A stretch of 64,000 nt of DNA from Candidatus Heimdallarchaeota archaeon (GTDB lineage: Archaea; Asgardarchaeota; Heimdallarchaeia; JABLTI01). The position numbers and the translations under genes are program-made. Below the pieces are notes generated by a model. The model had not been told where the DNA came from. It worked only from the letters and a program-made list of their open reading frames with translations, and searched no databases. Shown in pieces: positions 35,407 to 44,302 of the stretch. The stretch lies in NCBI GenBank assembly GCA_018238155.1, contig JABCTZ010000032.1:277034-341033 (forward strand), written 5' to 3'. How positions within the stretch are numbered: the first letter of the stretch is position 1; each line of letters starts with the position of its first letter.

Positions 35407-37599
35407 ATGCGTTCCTCAAAATCAATTAAGTTCATGATTATTCTAATGCTAATAATTCTCCCAATTGTAAGTAATCGCACGATATTTTCGGTGGAAAAGT
35501 ATCTTACCAACCCAACAGCATCTCCTAATTCGAGCTGGTTGACATCCGCAAGAATTGCTGGAGATGATTTTTGGGAAGATATGACTGATGAAGAGGTTCG
35601 CGAAAAAGTTCAAAATCTTGTGCAGCAAAATGTCAATGTTTTAGAATTAGATATAGGTTTGATTCATCTCTATGAAACTTTCTTCAATCCTGAAATCTAT
35701 ATCCAAGCGACAGAGCAAATAGTAGAAATTGCTCACGAAGAAGGGTTAGCGGTTGTTGAATATATTTCCGGCTTTGAAATAATAACGGAAGGTGCAAACA
35801 AAAAAGAACATTCTGTTTTAATGGATCATCCTGATTGGTTACAACAAGATCTTCAAGGAAATTATGCTGTTTATGGTTCAGAATTAGGTTTCTGGGTAGA
35901 ACGTGGAGATGAATCTGCTTGGGTTACTCCTTTAGCTACTGAGTGGAGAAATCAATATCTTTCAATAGTTGCTGATTTAGCTGCGACAGGTGTTGATGGA
36001 ATCTATATTGATATTCCTTATTGGAAAGTGTGGTATAGTGATACTAATGAATATACTTGGGGAAGCTTTGATTCTTATACTATCGCAGAATTTGAAAAAA
36101 GATTTGGACATTCACCACCCCAAACAGAGCTAGAATTCACTTTGAGCAATCCAGTATTTATTGAATGGCTCCAATTTAGAATTGACATTGTAAATGAATT
36201 CTTTGAAGACGTATCTAGCATCGCAAAGGCAATCAACCCTGAGATAAAAATTATCGCTGAATTGTATCTAGCTCAAGGTATACATGGTTTGTACTCAGGG
36301 GCAGATCCATATTTTCTATATGATCATGTAGATGCAATTGCACATGAATTTGGAGTAAACGGCGATGCAAAAGTGATGAATGAGGAGTTATGGCTATATA
36401 CAGTAATAAAGAATTTAATTTATAGAGCTCTGGATTTTGAACATCCTAGTTGGATTTTAGATTATGCTGATGAACAATTAGATTCAACTGTGCTTGCAGC
36501 TGCAAATGTTTTATTTGAAGGCAATTTTTGGGAAACAAAAGGACCTGAAATGGCTGATACTGTAGGATTAGATTTTAGAAAAGAACTGTTTGATTGGATA
36601 CAGAGTAATGACCAATATCTCTATGATTCATGGGAAGTGATGGAACCTGTTGCTGTTTATTTCAGTCCACAAACAAGAAATTTCGTCTATTCATTAAATG
36701 CTTCACAAGAGCCAATTGTCGAATCTGGAGGACTCTTTGCTGATCAAATTTGGGAAAGTTATGATGAATATATTGGAGGGCACCATTGTTATGACTTGTA
36801 TGGTATTACAGCGATGCTACTTCAATCCCATACTCCAGTGAAAATTATTACCTCGAGACATTTACCATATTTAGATGAATTGGATGTACAAATTTTAATT
36901 CTACCTGATGTTGCAGCATTAAACACTTCTGAAATGGATTATATTCAAGATTTTGCTACAACGAAACCGGTAATTTCAACGGCTCTAACTTCATTATATT
37001 TTCATAACGGAACTCAACGCACAGATTTTGGATTAGAAACATTTTTTGGCACTAATTATGCTTCAAATGATTTACTGGTGAATAATGAAAATTCAACATA
37101 TATTCGTAATAGAATCGGAGAAGAATATTGGTGCGATATTCTCTTTGGTAATGAAAATGATGCATCAACAAAGTTGAATCATTTCTTAGAAGAAATTCTC
37201 TCAGAAAAAGCAAATTATTCTTCACCAATAACTACAACTGCAAGCTCATATACGTTATTGAATCCGTATATCAATTCTACTGATTTAATTGTGAAAATTA
37301 CTAATTTCAAAGGAACAAGTAAAAACAGTCAAAATCCTGATCCTGCGAAATTTCACTTAAAAATTGTTGATTCAAAAAACAATCAATACATAGCTCTTGA
37401 TGAAATACAACTAACATTTGGTGGAATAGTGCATTTTAATGGAAGTAGTTTGGTATTACTTTCTGAATTATTTTTAGATATACAAGATACTAATTGGTAT
37501 ATTTGGGGTTTCAGTATTGGTGGCGGAGTTGTTCTAATTACAGTTTGCATTACCTTATTTTACTCCATTAAAAGGAAGAAGAAGATTGGAAACACTTGA
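35407..37599 (+). CDS. Secreted glycoside-hydrolase-like protein with membrane anchor
   Basis: 730 residues. Signal peptide (FMIILMLIILPIVSN), then a TIM-barrel domain resembling putative glycoside hydrolases (VNVLELDIGLIHLYE; GVDGIYIDIPYWK; IIAELYLAQGIHG). A beta-galactosidase-trimerisation-like alpha/beta domain follows (ITSRHLPYLDELDVQILILPD), then a beta-sandwich, a C-terminal helix (GGGVVLITVCITLFY) and KRKKK. Acidic residues in the IDIP and AEL strands could be catalytic. It is probably displayed outside the cell. A degraded copy of its 3' end lies at 41226-41349. Confidence 0.68.
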   Translation: MRSSKSIKFMIILMLIILPIVSNRTIFSVEKYLTNPTASPNSSWLTSARIAGDDFWEDMTDEEVREKVQNLVQQNVNVLELDIGLIHLYETFFNPEIYIQATEQIVEIAHEEGLAVVEYISGFEIITEGANKKEHSVLMDHPDWLQQDLQGNYAVYGSELGFWVERGDESAWVTPLATEWRNQYLSIVADLAATGVDGIYIDIPYWKVWYSDTNEYTWGSFDSYTIAEFEKRFGHSPPQTELEFTLSNPVFIEWLQFRIDIVNEFFEDVSSIAKAINPEIKIIAELYLAQGIHGLYSGADPYFLYDHVDAIAHEFGVNGDAKVMNEELWLYTVIKNLIYRALDFEHPSWILDYADEQLDSTVLAAANVLFEGNFWETKGPEMADTVGLDFRKELFDWIQSNDQYLYDSWEVMEPVAVYFSPQTRNFVYSLNASQEPIVESGGLFADQIWESYDEYIGGHHCYDLYGITAMLLQSHTPVKIITSRHLPYLDELDVQILILPDVAALNTSEMDYIQDFATTKPVISTALTSLYFHNGTQRTDFGLETFFGTNYASNDLLVNNENSTYIRNRIGEEYWCDILFGNENDASTKLNHFLEEILSEKANYSSPITTTASSYTLLNPYINSTDLIVKITNFKGTSKNSQNPDPAKFHLKIVDSKNNQYIALDEIQLTFGGIVHFNGSSLVLLSELFLDIQDTNWYIWGFSIGGGVVLITVCITLFYSIKRKKKIGNT

Positions 37600-37622
37600 T
37601 GTTGTAATCTTGTTTGTAATTG

Positions 37623-37636
37623 ATCAATGCATTGAT
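37623..37636. promoter_or_regulatory. 14-bp perfect palindrome
   Basis: ATCAATGCATTGAT, 24 bp after the glycoside-hydrolase-like stop. There is no T-run, so it is more like a protein-binding site than a terminator. Function unknown. Confidence 0.3.
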
Positions 37637-37741
37637 AGTTTATCAGTTCCTATCTTTGTTACCTTTTTTTGAATAACAGGTTTTCTTACTCATATACCAA
37701 TCTAGGAAAGATAATTCGTTTTAGGCGTTTATTCTGAAACA

Positions 37742-37750
37742 TTTATATTT
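37742..37750 (+). promoter_or_regulatory. TATA box
   Basis: TTTATATTT in an ACATTTATATTTAGC context, the best promoter-like sequence in the 37600-37900 gap. It would start a transcript near 37772, before the uncertain frame at 37796-38347 and possibly for the radical-SAM gene. Confidence 0.45.
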
Positions 37751-37900
37751 AGCTTCCATTAATCTTTGTTTAATCAAACTATGAAGGTGGAATAATGCAT
37801 AGAAGGGGTCGCCAAATTTGTTACTAAACAGGTTCTTAAATCAGTCGTAGGTAACTTCAAGGTATCTCTGCTAACGCAACATTTTCATGATGATTCTGGA

Positions 37901-38347
37901 ATGAATTTCTTATTGTATTTCCCAGCACAGAAGATGGGTACGTTTAGCTGTCCTAAATTCCAACAGCTTCAGTCGAATAATCCCTCTTGGCATCAAGAGG
38001 ATAATAGTAGTATGGATAACATAACCTCTAACTTTCCTACTTCAAAAGAGGAATTTTGTAAGGTTTTTCCTGTAGTTCTAACAGAAAATCTGTTAGTCGC
38101 TTTGACACAAGAAAGTGAACTTGAGGATTGTATTTCTCCACAATCGTGGAATAATACAGAAAACATTCACCTATTAGCCCTTCTTAGTTGGTTTGTTAGT
38201 GGATGGTCATTTCTTCTCAGTTTCTTTGAAAGCCTCAATCATATCTTATCTTCACAGGTTTTGAAAGATAGCGCTCGTTTGTGTGAAATTCTCTGCTCAA
38301 TAATTCGTCTTTTTATTATTATTATTATTATTATTTGCATTAGCTAA
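37901..38347 (+). CDS. Uncertain open frame, possibly decayed gene
   Basis: 148 codons from ATG 37901, with the frame open back to 37796 without a standard start. The upstream part reads GVAKFVTKQVLKSVVGNFKV. The product has a hydrophobic helix (LLALLSWFVSGWSFLLSFFE) and six cysteines. It ends in an isoleucine run encoded by an ATT repeat (38313-38336). No family is recognised. The missing start, repeat-encoded end and lack of a ribosome binding site suggest a degraded gene. It lies just upstream of the radical-SAM/ATP-grasp pair. Confidence 0.35.
   Translation: MNFLLYFPAQKMGTFSCPKFQQLQSNNPSWHQEDNSSMDNITSNFPTSKEEFCKVFPVVLTENLLVALTQESELEDCISPQSWNNTENIHLLALLSWFVSGWSFLLSFFESLNHILSSQVLKDSARLCEILCSIIRLFIIIIIIICIS
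38313..38336. repeat. ATT trinucleotide repeat
   Basis: About eight tandem ATT/TTA units in frame at the 3' end of the uncertain open frame, encoding consecutive isoleucines. Confidence 0.8.
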
Positions 38348-38419
38348 AGCTTTGATTTCTATTCTTGAAACGAAAGCTTGCTCTGCGATAATATTTTTTG
38401 TTATTTAGGTGATAATTTT

Positions 38420-39919
38420 ATGAAAAAAATTGTTGAATTAATATCAATATCCTTTCCGGGAAGAGACTTGAACCTTGGACCAGTTTATCTTAAGAATTAT
38501 GCTCTTAAGAACAAACACGTTGCTAACAACTACACTATCAACATCTCACAATTCGATAAAGACACGTCGGCTTCTGAATTGCTAGATTGCTTGTTGAGTC
38601 GAAATGCCCGTATTTATGGTTTTTCAACTTATGTGTGGAATTATGATTTGGTCATAGACGTATCAAGAATGCTAAAAAAGGAGCGACCTGAAGCAACAAT
38701 AATTTTAGGTGGACCTGAGGCTGCCGGTTTAGCAGAAAAACTTCTTCTGCAACATCCCTTTTTGGATTATATTTTTGTAGGAGAAAGTGAAATCTCATTT
38801 TCTGCGTTTCTTGAATCTACAGAACTACAAGAGATTCCTGGCTTAGCTTATAGGAAAAATGATTCTGTTATGATAAATCCTGAATGTTTCGTTGAAGATC
38901 TAAACTCTTTAGTTCTTCCCTATGAATGTGAAGAGTATCGAACATATATTGATAATGCTCCTGCTCCAGTTCGCTCGGCTATTGAAACTTCTCGAGGTTG
39001 CCCATTCCGATGCAGATATTGTACTTGGGGTGGAACAAAGATGCGCTACTTTAGTTTGGAAAAATTAAAACCTGCCTTCGAATATCTCTTCAATCATCCA
39101 AATGTTAAAACAGTCTATATTACTGATTCAAACCCTTTTCTCCGACGAAGAAGAACGATTGAATTACTCGAGATGTTGATTCAGTTAAACGTACATAGAA
39201 AATCTATCACTTTTGAGCTTGCTCCAGAATATATGACTGATGAAAGTATATTGGCTCTCATACCAAAACTATGCGATGATGAATTTGCTTTGGGTGTACA
39301 GTCTACATCCCCTACTGTTTTAGCTTTGATGGATAGGCGATTTAATTCTGAAAGATATTTGAAGAATATTGATTTGATGAAAAGCAAAAATCCTGATATA
39401 CGACTCTGGTTCAGCTTAATCATTGGATTGCCTGGGGATAGCTATAGTCAATTCTTGAACTCTCTTGACTTTGTTATTAATATGCAACCAGAAGGTGTCT
39501 ATGTTCATGAACTACTCTGCTTACCTGGTTCTGAATTCTACAAGAATCCTGAAAAATATGGTATAGAATACATGGATGTACCACCTCATAAGGTTTTGAA
39601 AAATAAAACTTTTCCAGAGGAACAATATAACAAGGCAAAATTGCTCTCGTATTTTGTGTACCTTCTCCATCGGGTAGAATCTCTTCGGAAGAATTTTTAC
39701 AATATGGGTAATGGTAAAGATTCTTCTCTGCGCCTCATTGATCACTATGAGCGTTTTGTGAGTTTTCTAGATGGCAAGCTTGATGCTTTGGCTGGAAAGG
39801 AAATTTCTGAGGTTTCTTCGTGGATTTTTGAACAAATGGCTAATGATTTTTTAGCGAAAGAAGAAAATATCACAAAACTGGAATCACTATATGATTCTTT
39901 TTTGAATGAGGGTGTTTAG
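38420..39919 (+). CDS. B12-binding-domain radical SAM enzyme
   Basis: 499 residues. The N-terminal Rossmann-like B12-binding domain contains IYGFSTYVWNYD and IILGGPEAAG...YIFVGESE, without the DxHxxG motif, as in many such enzymes. The radical-SAM core starts at the cluster motif CPFRCRYC (C194, C198, C201), followed by LGVQSTSP and IIGLPGDS. Many family members are methyltransferases or ring-formers. ATG 38420 is chosen because AGGTG lies upstream. Its stop overlaps the next gene's leader by a few bases, so it is coupled with the ATP-grasp gene. Substrate unknown. Confidence 0.88.
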   Translation: MKKIVELISISFPGRDLNLGPVYLKNYALKNKHVANNYTINISQFDKDTSASELLDCLLSRNARIYGFSTYVWNYDLVIDVSRMLKKERPEATIILGGPEAAGLAEKLLLQHPFLDYIFVGESEISFSAFLESTELQEIPGLAYRKNDSVMINPECFVEDLNSLVLPYECEEYRTYIDNAPAPVRSAIETSRGCPFRCRYCTWGGTKMRYFSLEKLKPAFEYLFNHPNVKTVYITDSNPFLRRRRTIELLEMLIQLNVHRKSITFELAPEYMTDESILALIPKLCDDEFALGVQSTSPTVLALMDRRFNSERYLKNIDLMKSKNPDIRLWFSLIIGLPGDSYSQFLNSLDFVINMQPEGVYVHELLCLPGSEFYKNPEKYGIEYMDVPPHKVLKNKTFPEEQYNKAKLLSYFVYLLHRVESLRKNFYNMGNGKDSSLRLIDHYERFVSFLDGKLDALAGKEISEVSSWIFEQMANDFLAKEENITKLESLYDSFLNEGV

Positions 39920-39920
39920 C

Positions 39921-41192
39921 ATGAATAATGGATATGAAGATAATTCTTCCTTTGTTGACCTATTAGGGTCACTCAGAGTTTTTGCTCATGATATTAGTAC
40001 AGTGCCCAATTTCAAAGATATCGCTTATCGTGTGACAGGTTTAGATAAATATGATCGTGTCCTTTCAATTGCAAAACCACATGATATTATCTTTCTAAAA
40101 GCACATCCTGATAGAAATTATTTGCGTTGGTTGAAAGAAGTTGGTTTGGGATCCAGAAAAGTCATAGTACTAAATGGTAATTCTGAGGAATCATTATATG
40201 AGCGAATTTTGAGACGAATTCCAAAAGAAGATGTAAAGCAGCTATTTGGTTCTATACAGCAACAGAAGCAAATGTTTTTCAGCCCCTTTTATGCTGGGGC
40301 TTTGGAAAAACAAGCAAGTGAATATCTTGGTTTGGTCATGTATTCAAATTCTTCCATTGCAAATAAGCTCAACAGCAAAGTTGCTTTTAAAGAACTTTGC
40401 CAAAATGTAGGTGTACCTGTTATTAAAGGAGCTATTTTTGTTTTCAAGCAAGGAATACAGATGCTCTTGGATTTGGTTGAAGAACAATTGCTCAAAACAG
40501 GTAAAGTTATTATCAGAGGAGAGGTTGGTGCTTCAGCATCTAGTACCTATATCCTTAACCACTTAAACAAAAGTGAACTTTCAAAATTAATGAAAAAAAG
40601 TAAACCTGGTGATCGTTTTCTTATTGAACCATTCCTTGAGGTCAAATCTTCACCCTCTTCCACCTGGTTTATCACTTTTGATAAGAGGATTTGTCATCTT
40701 AAGACTTCTAGACAAATCTTGGATGAGGATACATCACATCGCGGTAATGAGTTTCCAGTTAAATTCAACAAAGATTTGGTGAAAGAATATTCCTATATGA
40801 TTGCTTTACATCTTGTTGAGCAAGGATTTGTTGGACCATTTGGTCTTGATTTCATAGAAACTAAAGAAGGTCTTTTTGTTGTAGAATGCAACCCTCGAGT
40901 AACAGGTGCAATGTATCCTTGGGAGCTTGTTCACCAACTTGAGAAATTTGAACCTATTCGAGCCGCTCGAGCAGAAAACATTGTCTTACACAAGAAAGGA
41001 ATACGATTTAGTGATCTACTAGAATCCTGTGAAGAAGTTCTTTATGATGGAACCGCTTCAGAAGGAATTGTTATTCCATATAATATTGGTCCTTTGGTGG
41101 ATGGTAAACTAACGGTATTAGTTACAGGGTCCTCTCCAAAGGAAGTTCAATCTTTATTTGATTATATTAAGACTCGTTTAGAGAAGCTCTGA
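39921..41192 (+). CDS. ATP-grasp ligase paired with radical SAM enzyme
   Basis: 423 residues. ATP-grasp core: substrate loop KVIIRGEVGASASSTY, hinge DRFLIEPFLEV, and metal site VGPFGLDFIETKEGLFVVECNPRVTGAMYP. It probably forms an amide or peptide bond. Start ATG 39921 lies 1 nt after the radical-SAM stop and has GAGGGTG upstream inside that gene. The pair resembles a small-molecule or peptide-modifying module. The pairing is seen; the product is unknown. Confidence 0.82.
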   Translation: MNNGYEDNSSFVDLLGSLRVFAHDISTVPNFKDIAYRVTGLDKYDRVLSIAKPHDIIFLKAHPDRNYLRWLKEVGLGSRKVIVLNGNSEESLYERILRRIPKEDVKQLFGSIQQQKQMFFSPFYAGALEKQASEYLGLVMYSNSSIANKLNSKVAFKELCQNVGVPVIKGAIFVFKQGIQMLLDLVEEQLLKTGKVIIRGEVGASASSTYILNHLNKSELSKLMKKSKPGDRFLIEPFLEVKSSPSSTWFITFDKRICHLKTSRQILDEDTSHRGNEFPVKFNKDLVKEYSYMIALHLVEQGFVGPFGLDFIETKEGLFVVECNPRVTGAMYPWELVHQLEKFEPIRAARAENIVLHKKGIRFSDLLESCEEVLYDGTASEGIVIPYNIGPLVDGKLTVLVTGSSPKEVQSLFDYIKTRLEKL

Positions 41193-41225
41193 AGAATATG
41201 CAACATATCTTCTGCTCTCTCTTTT

Positions 41226-41349
41226 TCTTTGGAATTGAATTTTGACATTCAAGATACTAATTTGTATCTTTGGTTCAGGTGCTGATACAATTCTGGCTAT
41301 AGTATCCATTGCTTCATTTTACTTAACTGAAAGAAAGAAAAAAAAATGA
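41226..41349 (+). pseudogene. Degraded copy of the glycoside-hydrolase-like C-terminus
   Basis: The region translates to SLELNFDIQDTNLYLW and, after a frameshift near 41270, GSGADTILAIVSIASFYLTE plus RKKKK and stop. This parallels the end of the gene at 35407-37599 (DIQDTNWYIWGFSIGGG, a membrane helix, KRKKK), and the DNA is also visibly similar. No start or upstream part is present, so it is a remnant of a second copy. Confidence 0.68.
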
Positions 41350-41374
41350 ATTAAGAGAGAATAACAAACAATGA

Positions 41375-42001
41375 TTATTTGTTCTTTAAGATCTCCTTAA
41401 TTTCTCTAAGCTCGCTAAGAATAGCGTTGTTAATATCTGCAGGTTCTTTAAAAGGAAGATCTTCTTCTTCAAGACTAGCAAGGGGTGTCATAGGTCTCAA
41501 TTGTTTTATTTTCTGATTGAGTTTTTCGTAGATTTCCTGATATTGAATTAATCCATCGATTTTTTCTTCAGGTCCTTGCTTAGTACTAAAGCCGGCAGTA
41601 TGTATTTGTATTCTGCCTATTCCAATAATCCTATCAAATGGTCCTCTTATAACTGCAATATTGGTAATCGCTCTTAATGGTACAACTTTCATTATTTTCT
41701 GAATAAATCCCCTATAAACAATCATTTCCTTATCTGTCAATACATAATGAATTGAACGATAGTAGAAAGGAAAAATGATAAATGAACATCCTAATCCTGT
41801 GACGGATATCCCACTAGTAACATATACGATTATCCGTAATTGCAGACTGTCTTCGACAATAAACATCAGCACAAAAAACGTTGCTGAAAAAATTATTATT
41901 GCCAAGAAAACAATTATTGAGCTTACATAATATTTGGTCAATAGTTTTTTATTTGGTTTAAATTCAAAGTTTTTTTCTTTAGACAGATTCCCACACCTCA
42001 A
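41375..42001 (-). CDS. Membrane protein with bacterial PH (bPH2/YdbS-like) domain
   Basis: 208 residues with two N-terminal membrane helices (YYVSSIIVFLAIIIFSATFF; IIVYVTSGISVTGLG). A bPH2 domain follows: YRSIHYVLTDKEMIVYRG, KIMKVVPLRAITNIAVIRGPFDR, IGRIQIHTAG. The C-terminal helix is charged. The start is unclear. TTG 42001 directly precedes GAGGTG, which looks like the ribosome binding site for an internal start (for example CTG 41986), so the first few residues are doubtful. Confidence 0.82.
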   Translation of the reverse strand: MRCGNLSKEKNFEFKPNKKLLTKYYVSSIIVFLAIIIFSATFFVLMFIVEDSLQLRIIVYVTSGISVTGLGCSFIIFPFYYRSIHYVLTDKEMIVYRGFIQKIMKVVPLRAITNIAVIRGPFDRIIGIGRIQIHTAGFSTKQGPEEKIDGLIQYQEIYEKLNQKIKQLRPMTPLASLEEEDLPFKEPADINNAILSELREIKEILKNK

Positions 42002-42004
42002 AGA

Positions 42005-42027
42005 TTGTCTGAAGTTTATTCAGACAA
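42005..42027. promoter_or_regulatory. Perfect hairpin in the leader of the bPH2 gene
   Basis: TTGTCTGAA-GTTTA-TTCAGACAA: 9-bp arms, 5-nt loop. It sits directly upstream of the GAGGTG ribosome binding site of the minus-strand gene. It could control translation, serve as an operator, or end transcription from the other side. Confidence 0.45.
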
Positions 42028-42596
42028 ATACCAAAGGATTTTTTACAAAGATTTTTCTAGAAGTAATCATAAAACTCTAGATTTGCCTTCAAAATATAAC
42101 TCTTATAATTAATTGAAATTGGACTGATTTTGCTTTTAAACCTTCGGAAATTAAATGCTGTGTTAGCACTTTTTTTGAATTTAATTAACAATAAATAGAC
42201 GAAAAGTGCATCTCAAGGCATATTTCATTAATTTCCTTAGAAAGAATTTTTAAGTTATTTAATGATTAGAAAGATTATCAAAAATATTTATGGCACTATT
42301 TCGTTAACGCTTGAAAAGTCATTACATAATTTTTGGTGTCAGAAATAGTATTTATACTTCATTTTAAAAAAATAATGAAAAAAACATTATTCAGCAAACA
42401 ATCTTCTCTCATGAAACTAATCTAAAAGAGGAATTGATCTTTGAACAGTCACTTCATCTATAAAATTGCAATTGTAACTTGTCAAGATTATTTGTGGAGT
42501 CAAGGGTTAAATAGCATTGGATCCGTGCGTCAATTGAAAAAATCTTGCATAGTAATTCTCCTATCATCTTGTTCTTTCTATAATTATTAAATACTC

Positions 42597-42648
42597 CTTT
42601 GTTTACTCGTACGGAAGATTAATTATTCAACGATTCTTTTAAACAAAG
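42597..42648. repeat. Inverted repeat upstream of tnpB
   Basis: CTTTGTTTA (42597-42605) and TAAACAAAG (42640-42648) are perfect inverted arms 34 bp apart, about 45 bp before the tnpB start. It may belong to the left end of the insertion sequence. The rest of 42028-42596 holds no gene; it contains an AATAATG/CATTATT hairpin at 42371-42391 and otherwise AT-rich DNA. Confidence 0.35.
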
Positions 42649-42692
42649 AATAATACTTTCAGCTGACTCTTTATAAAAACTAAATAAATCTA

Positions 42693-44222
42693 ATGACAAT
42701 TATATTTTACCGAAGAAAAATGCTCTCAAAAGAACATCGACTCACAAGGAAAGCTTACAAAACACTGATAGCTGATCTGCCAGATGATGAATTAGAGAAA
42801 GCACTAGAACAAGTAAGGCAAGTAACAAAACCAACCAAGAAAAAACCACTTCAATTAACCGCTAAAGTAAAGATTGAAGTAACAAAGGAGCAAGAAAAAA
42901 TACTTTGGATACTAGCTGAAAATTGTCGATTAATTCATTACTTTGCAAATAAAGAGCGAAAAGAGTGGTGGGATAAAAACAAACATTTACCAAAGAAGAA
43001 AAGGGACAAGAAGTCAAAACCAACTTACAACAAACAATCAGCACAATTGCCAAAATTAAAAGAACAGTACCCTCGCTACAAGCAAAATCATTCCAAAACA
43101 TTGCAAGGCATACTCAAACAGTTAGAAGCAGAATATAAATCATTTTACGCTTTAAGAGATAACGGAGATTTGGATGCTAAACCACCAAGATACAAAGGAA
43201 AAAAATATTTTACCACCATGCATTACAATCAAAAAGGATTCAAGATTATAGGGAATAAGATAACCTTGACTCATTTTTATCCTACAAAAAAAGCAGAAAA
43301 AGTTGATTTAGCTTTTGAAATACAAGGAAAATTCACCTTCACCGGAAAAAAAGTCAAGCAAGTGACCATTTACCAAAAGCAAAAAACAAAGGAGTACTAC
43401 CTTTCAATAATTTACGAGGAAAACACCCTAGAGTATTACGACAACGGTATTTACCAGACTTTAGATTTGGGTGTGATCAACCTTGTTGCGGCAACGAATA
43501 GCCATGCAGGAAAATCTTTTATTATCAAAAATAAGCGCGTGGACAAATATTGGCAACGAAAAATAGAAGAATTGCAAAGCAAAAGAGATCATTGCAAAAA
43601 ATACTACACCAAATGGCACTGGTACAATAATAAAATGTGGAAAATGATACGAAAACAAGCAAACCAGTTTAAGGATTACCAACATAAAATAAGCAAGAAA
43701 GTCGTTGAGAACACCAGAGCAAACACTATCATTATCGGTGATTTGAATGTTAAAGCAATGAGTAAAAGCAAAAAAAGAGATAAAAAGAACGATAAGAGCA
43801 AACATAGAACCATGCAAAGTACTGGTTCCCTTGGTCGTTTCGCTCGATTCTTAACCTACAAGGCACAGAAGGTAGGTAAAAAAGTAATAAGGATCAGTGA
43901 ACGAGATACAACCAAACTATGCACCTACTGTATGACAAAGGAGAACAGAGCGCTCTCTGAACGAACTATTAGTTGTGATTGTGGGCTAGTAATAGATCGA
44001 GACACAAGCAGTTCAGGAACACAAATGCAGCGCTTCCTCGCTTTGCTAGCACTATCACAGAAACGCCTTGTGGTCAGGCAACGATTCGTGAAAGATCTTC
44101 GGGTCTTTCGCGGAAAGTTTTTTGCGACACACAGCCAAACGTCAAACGAAAGTTCCTCCTTTACCGGAGTTGGGCGGACTCGCAGCGAATCAAACGTTAA
44201 CAAAACATTCTTTAGAAGTTAG
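42693..44222 (+). CDS. tnpB: IS200/IS605-family TnpB (RNA-guided nuclease-like)
   Basis: 509 residues. RuvC-I is LDLGVINLVAATN. The RuvC-II position reads IIIGDLNVKAM, where the usual catalytic Glu is Gly. A zinc finger CTYC...CDCG is followed by RuvC-III IDRDTSSSGTQMQRF, keeping the Asp but losing the usual Asn residues. The N-terminal region is highly basic with a helical wedge domain. No tnpA lies nearby, so the element is tnpB-only. It may be an alternative-site or inactive TnpB. A TATA-like CTTTATAAAAAC lies about 20 bp before the ATG. Confidence 0.88.
   Translation: MTIIFYRRKMLSKEHRLTRKAYKTLIADLPDDELEKALEQVRQVTKPTKKKPLQLTAKVKIEVTKEQEKILWILAENCRLIHYFANKERKEWWDKNKHLPKKKRDKKSKPTYNKQSAQLPKLKEQYPRYKQNHSKTLQGILKQLEAEYKSFYALRDNGDLDAKPPRYKGKKYFTTMHYNQKGFKIIGNKITLTHFYPTKKAEKVDLAFEIQGKFTFTGKKVKQVTIYQKQKTKEYYLSIIYEENTLEYYDNGIYQTLDLGVINLVAATNSHAGKSFIIKNKRVDKYWQRKIEELQSKRDHCKKYYTKWHWYNNKMWKMIRKQANQFKDYQHKISKKVVENTRANTIIIGDLNVKAMSKSKKRDKKNDKSKHRTMQSTGSLGRFARFLTYKAQKVGKKVIRISERDTTKLCTYCMTKENRALSERTISCDCGLVIDRDTSSSGTQMQRFLALLALSQKRLVVRQRFVKDLRVFRGKFFATHSQTSNESSSFTGVGRTRSESNVNKTFFRS
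44087..44112 (+). ncRNA. Structured 3' region of tnpB, likely part of omega (reRNA)
   Basis: Perfect 11-bp stem with three G-U pairs, closed by a UUCG tetraloop: CGTGAAAGATC-TTCG-GGTCTTTCGCG, inside the 3' end of tnpB. Further short stems follow (CTCC/GGAG near 44157; GAGT/ACTC near 44167), and a perfect palindrome TTAGTTAACTAA lies at 44219-44230, a possible right end. TnpB guide RNAs come from this region of IS605 elements; the full RNA probably runs to about 44230 or beyond. Confidence 0.45.
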
Positions 44223-44302
44223 TTAACTAAGATAGACCATGACTACTTAACATAAATATTGATACAATTGGTCATGAAATTGATATTTTGGAGGAACTCT
44301 AA

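Noticed and set aside
43979..44200. Alternative frame at the tnpB 3' end as the true C-terminus
   Set aside because: It contains an NTNAAL-like phrase, but the main frame keeps CDCGLVIDRD continuous with a TnpB-like MQRFLALLAL tail without any indel.
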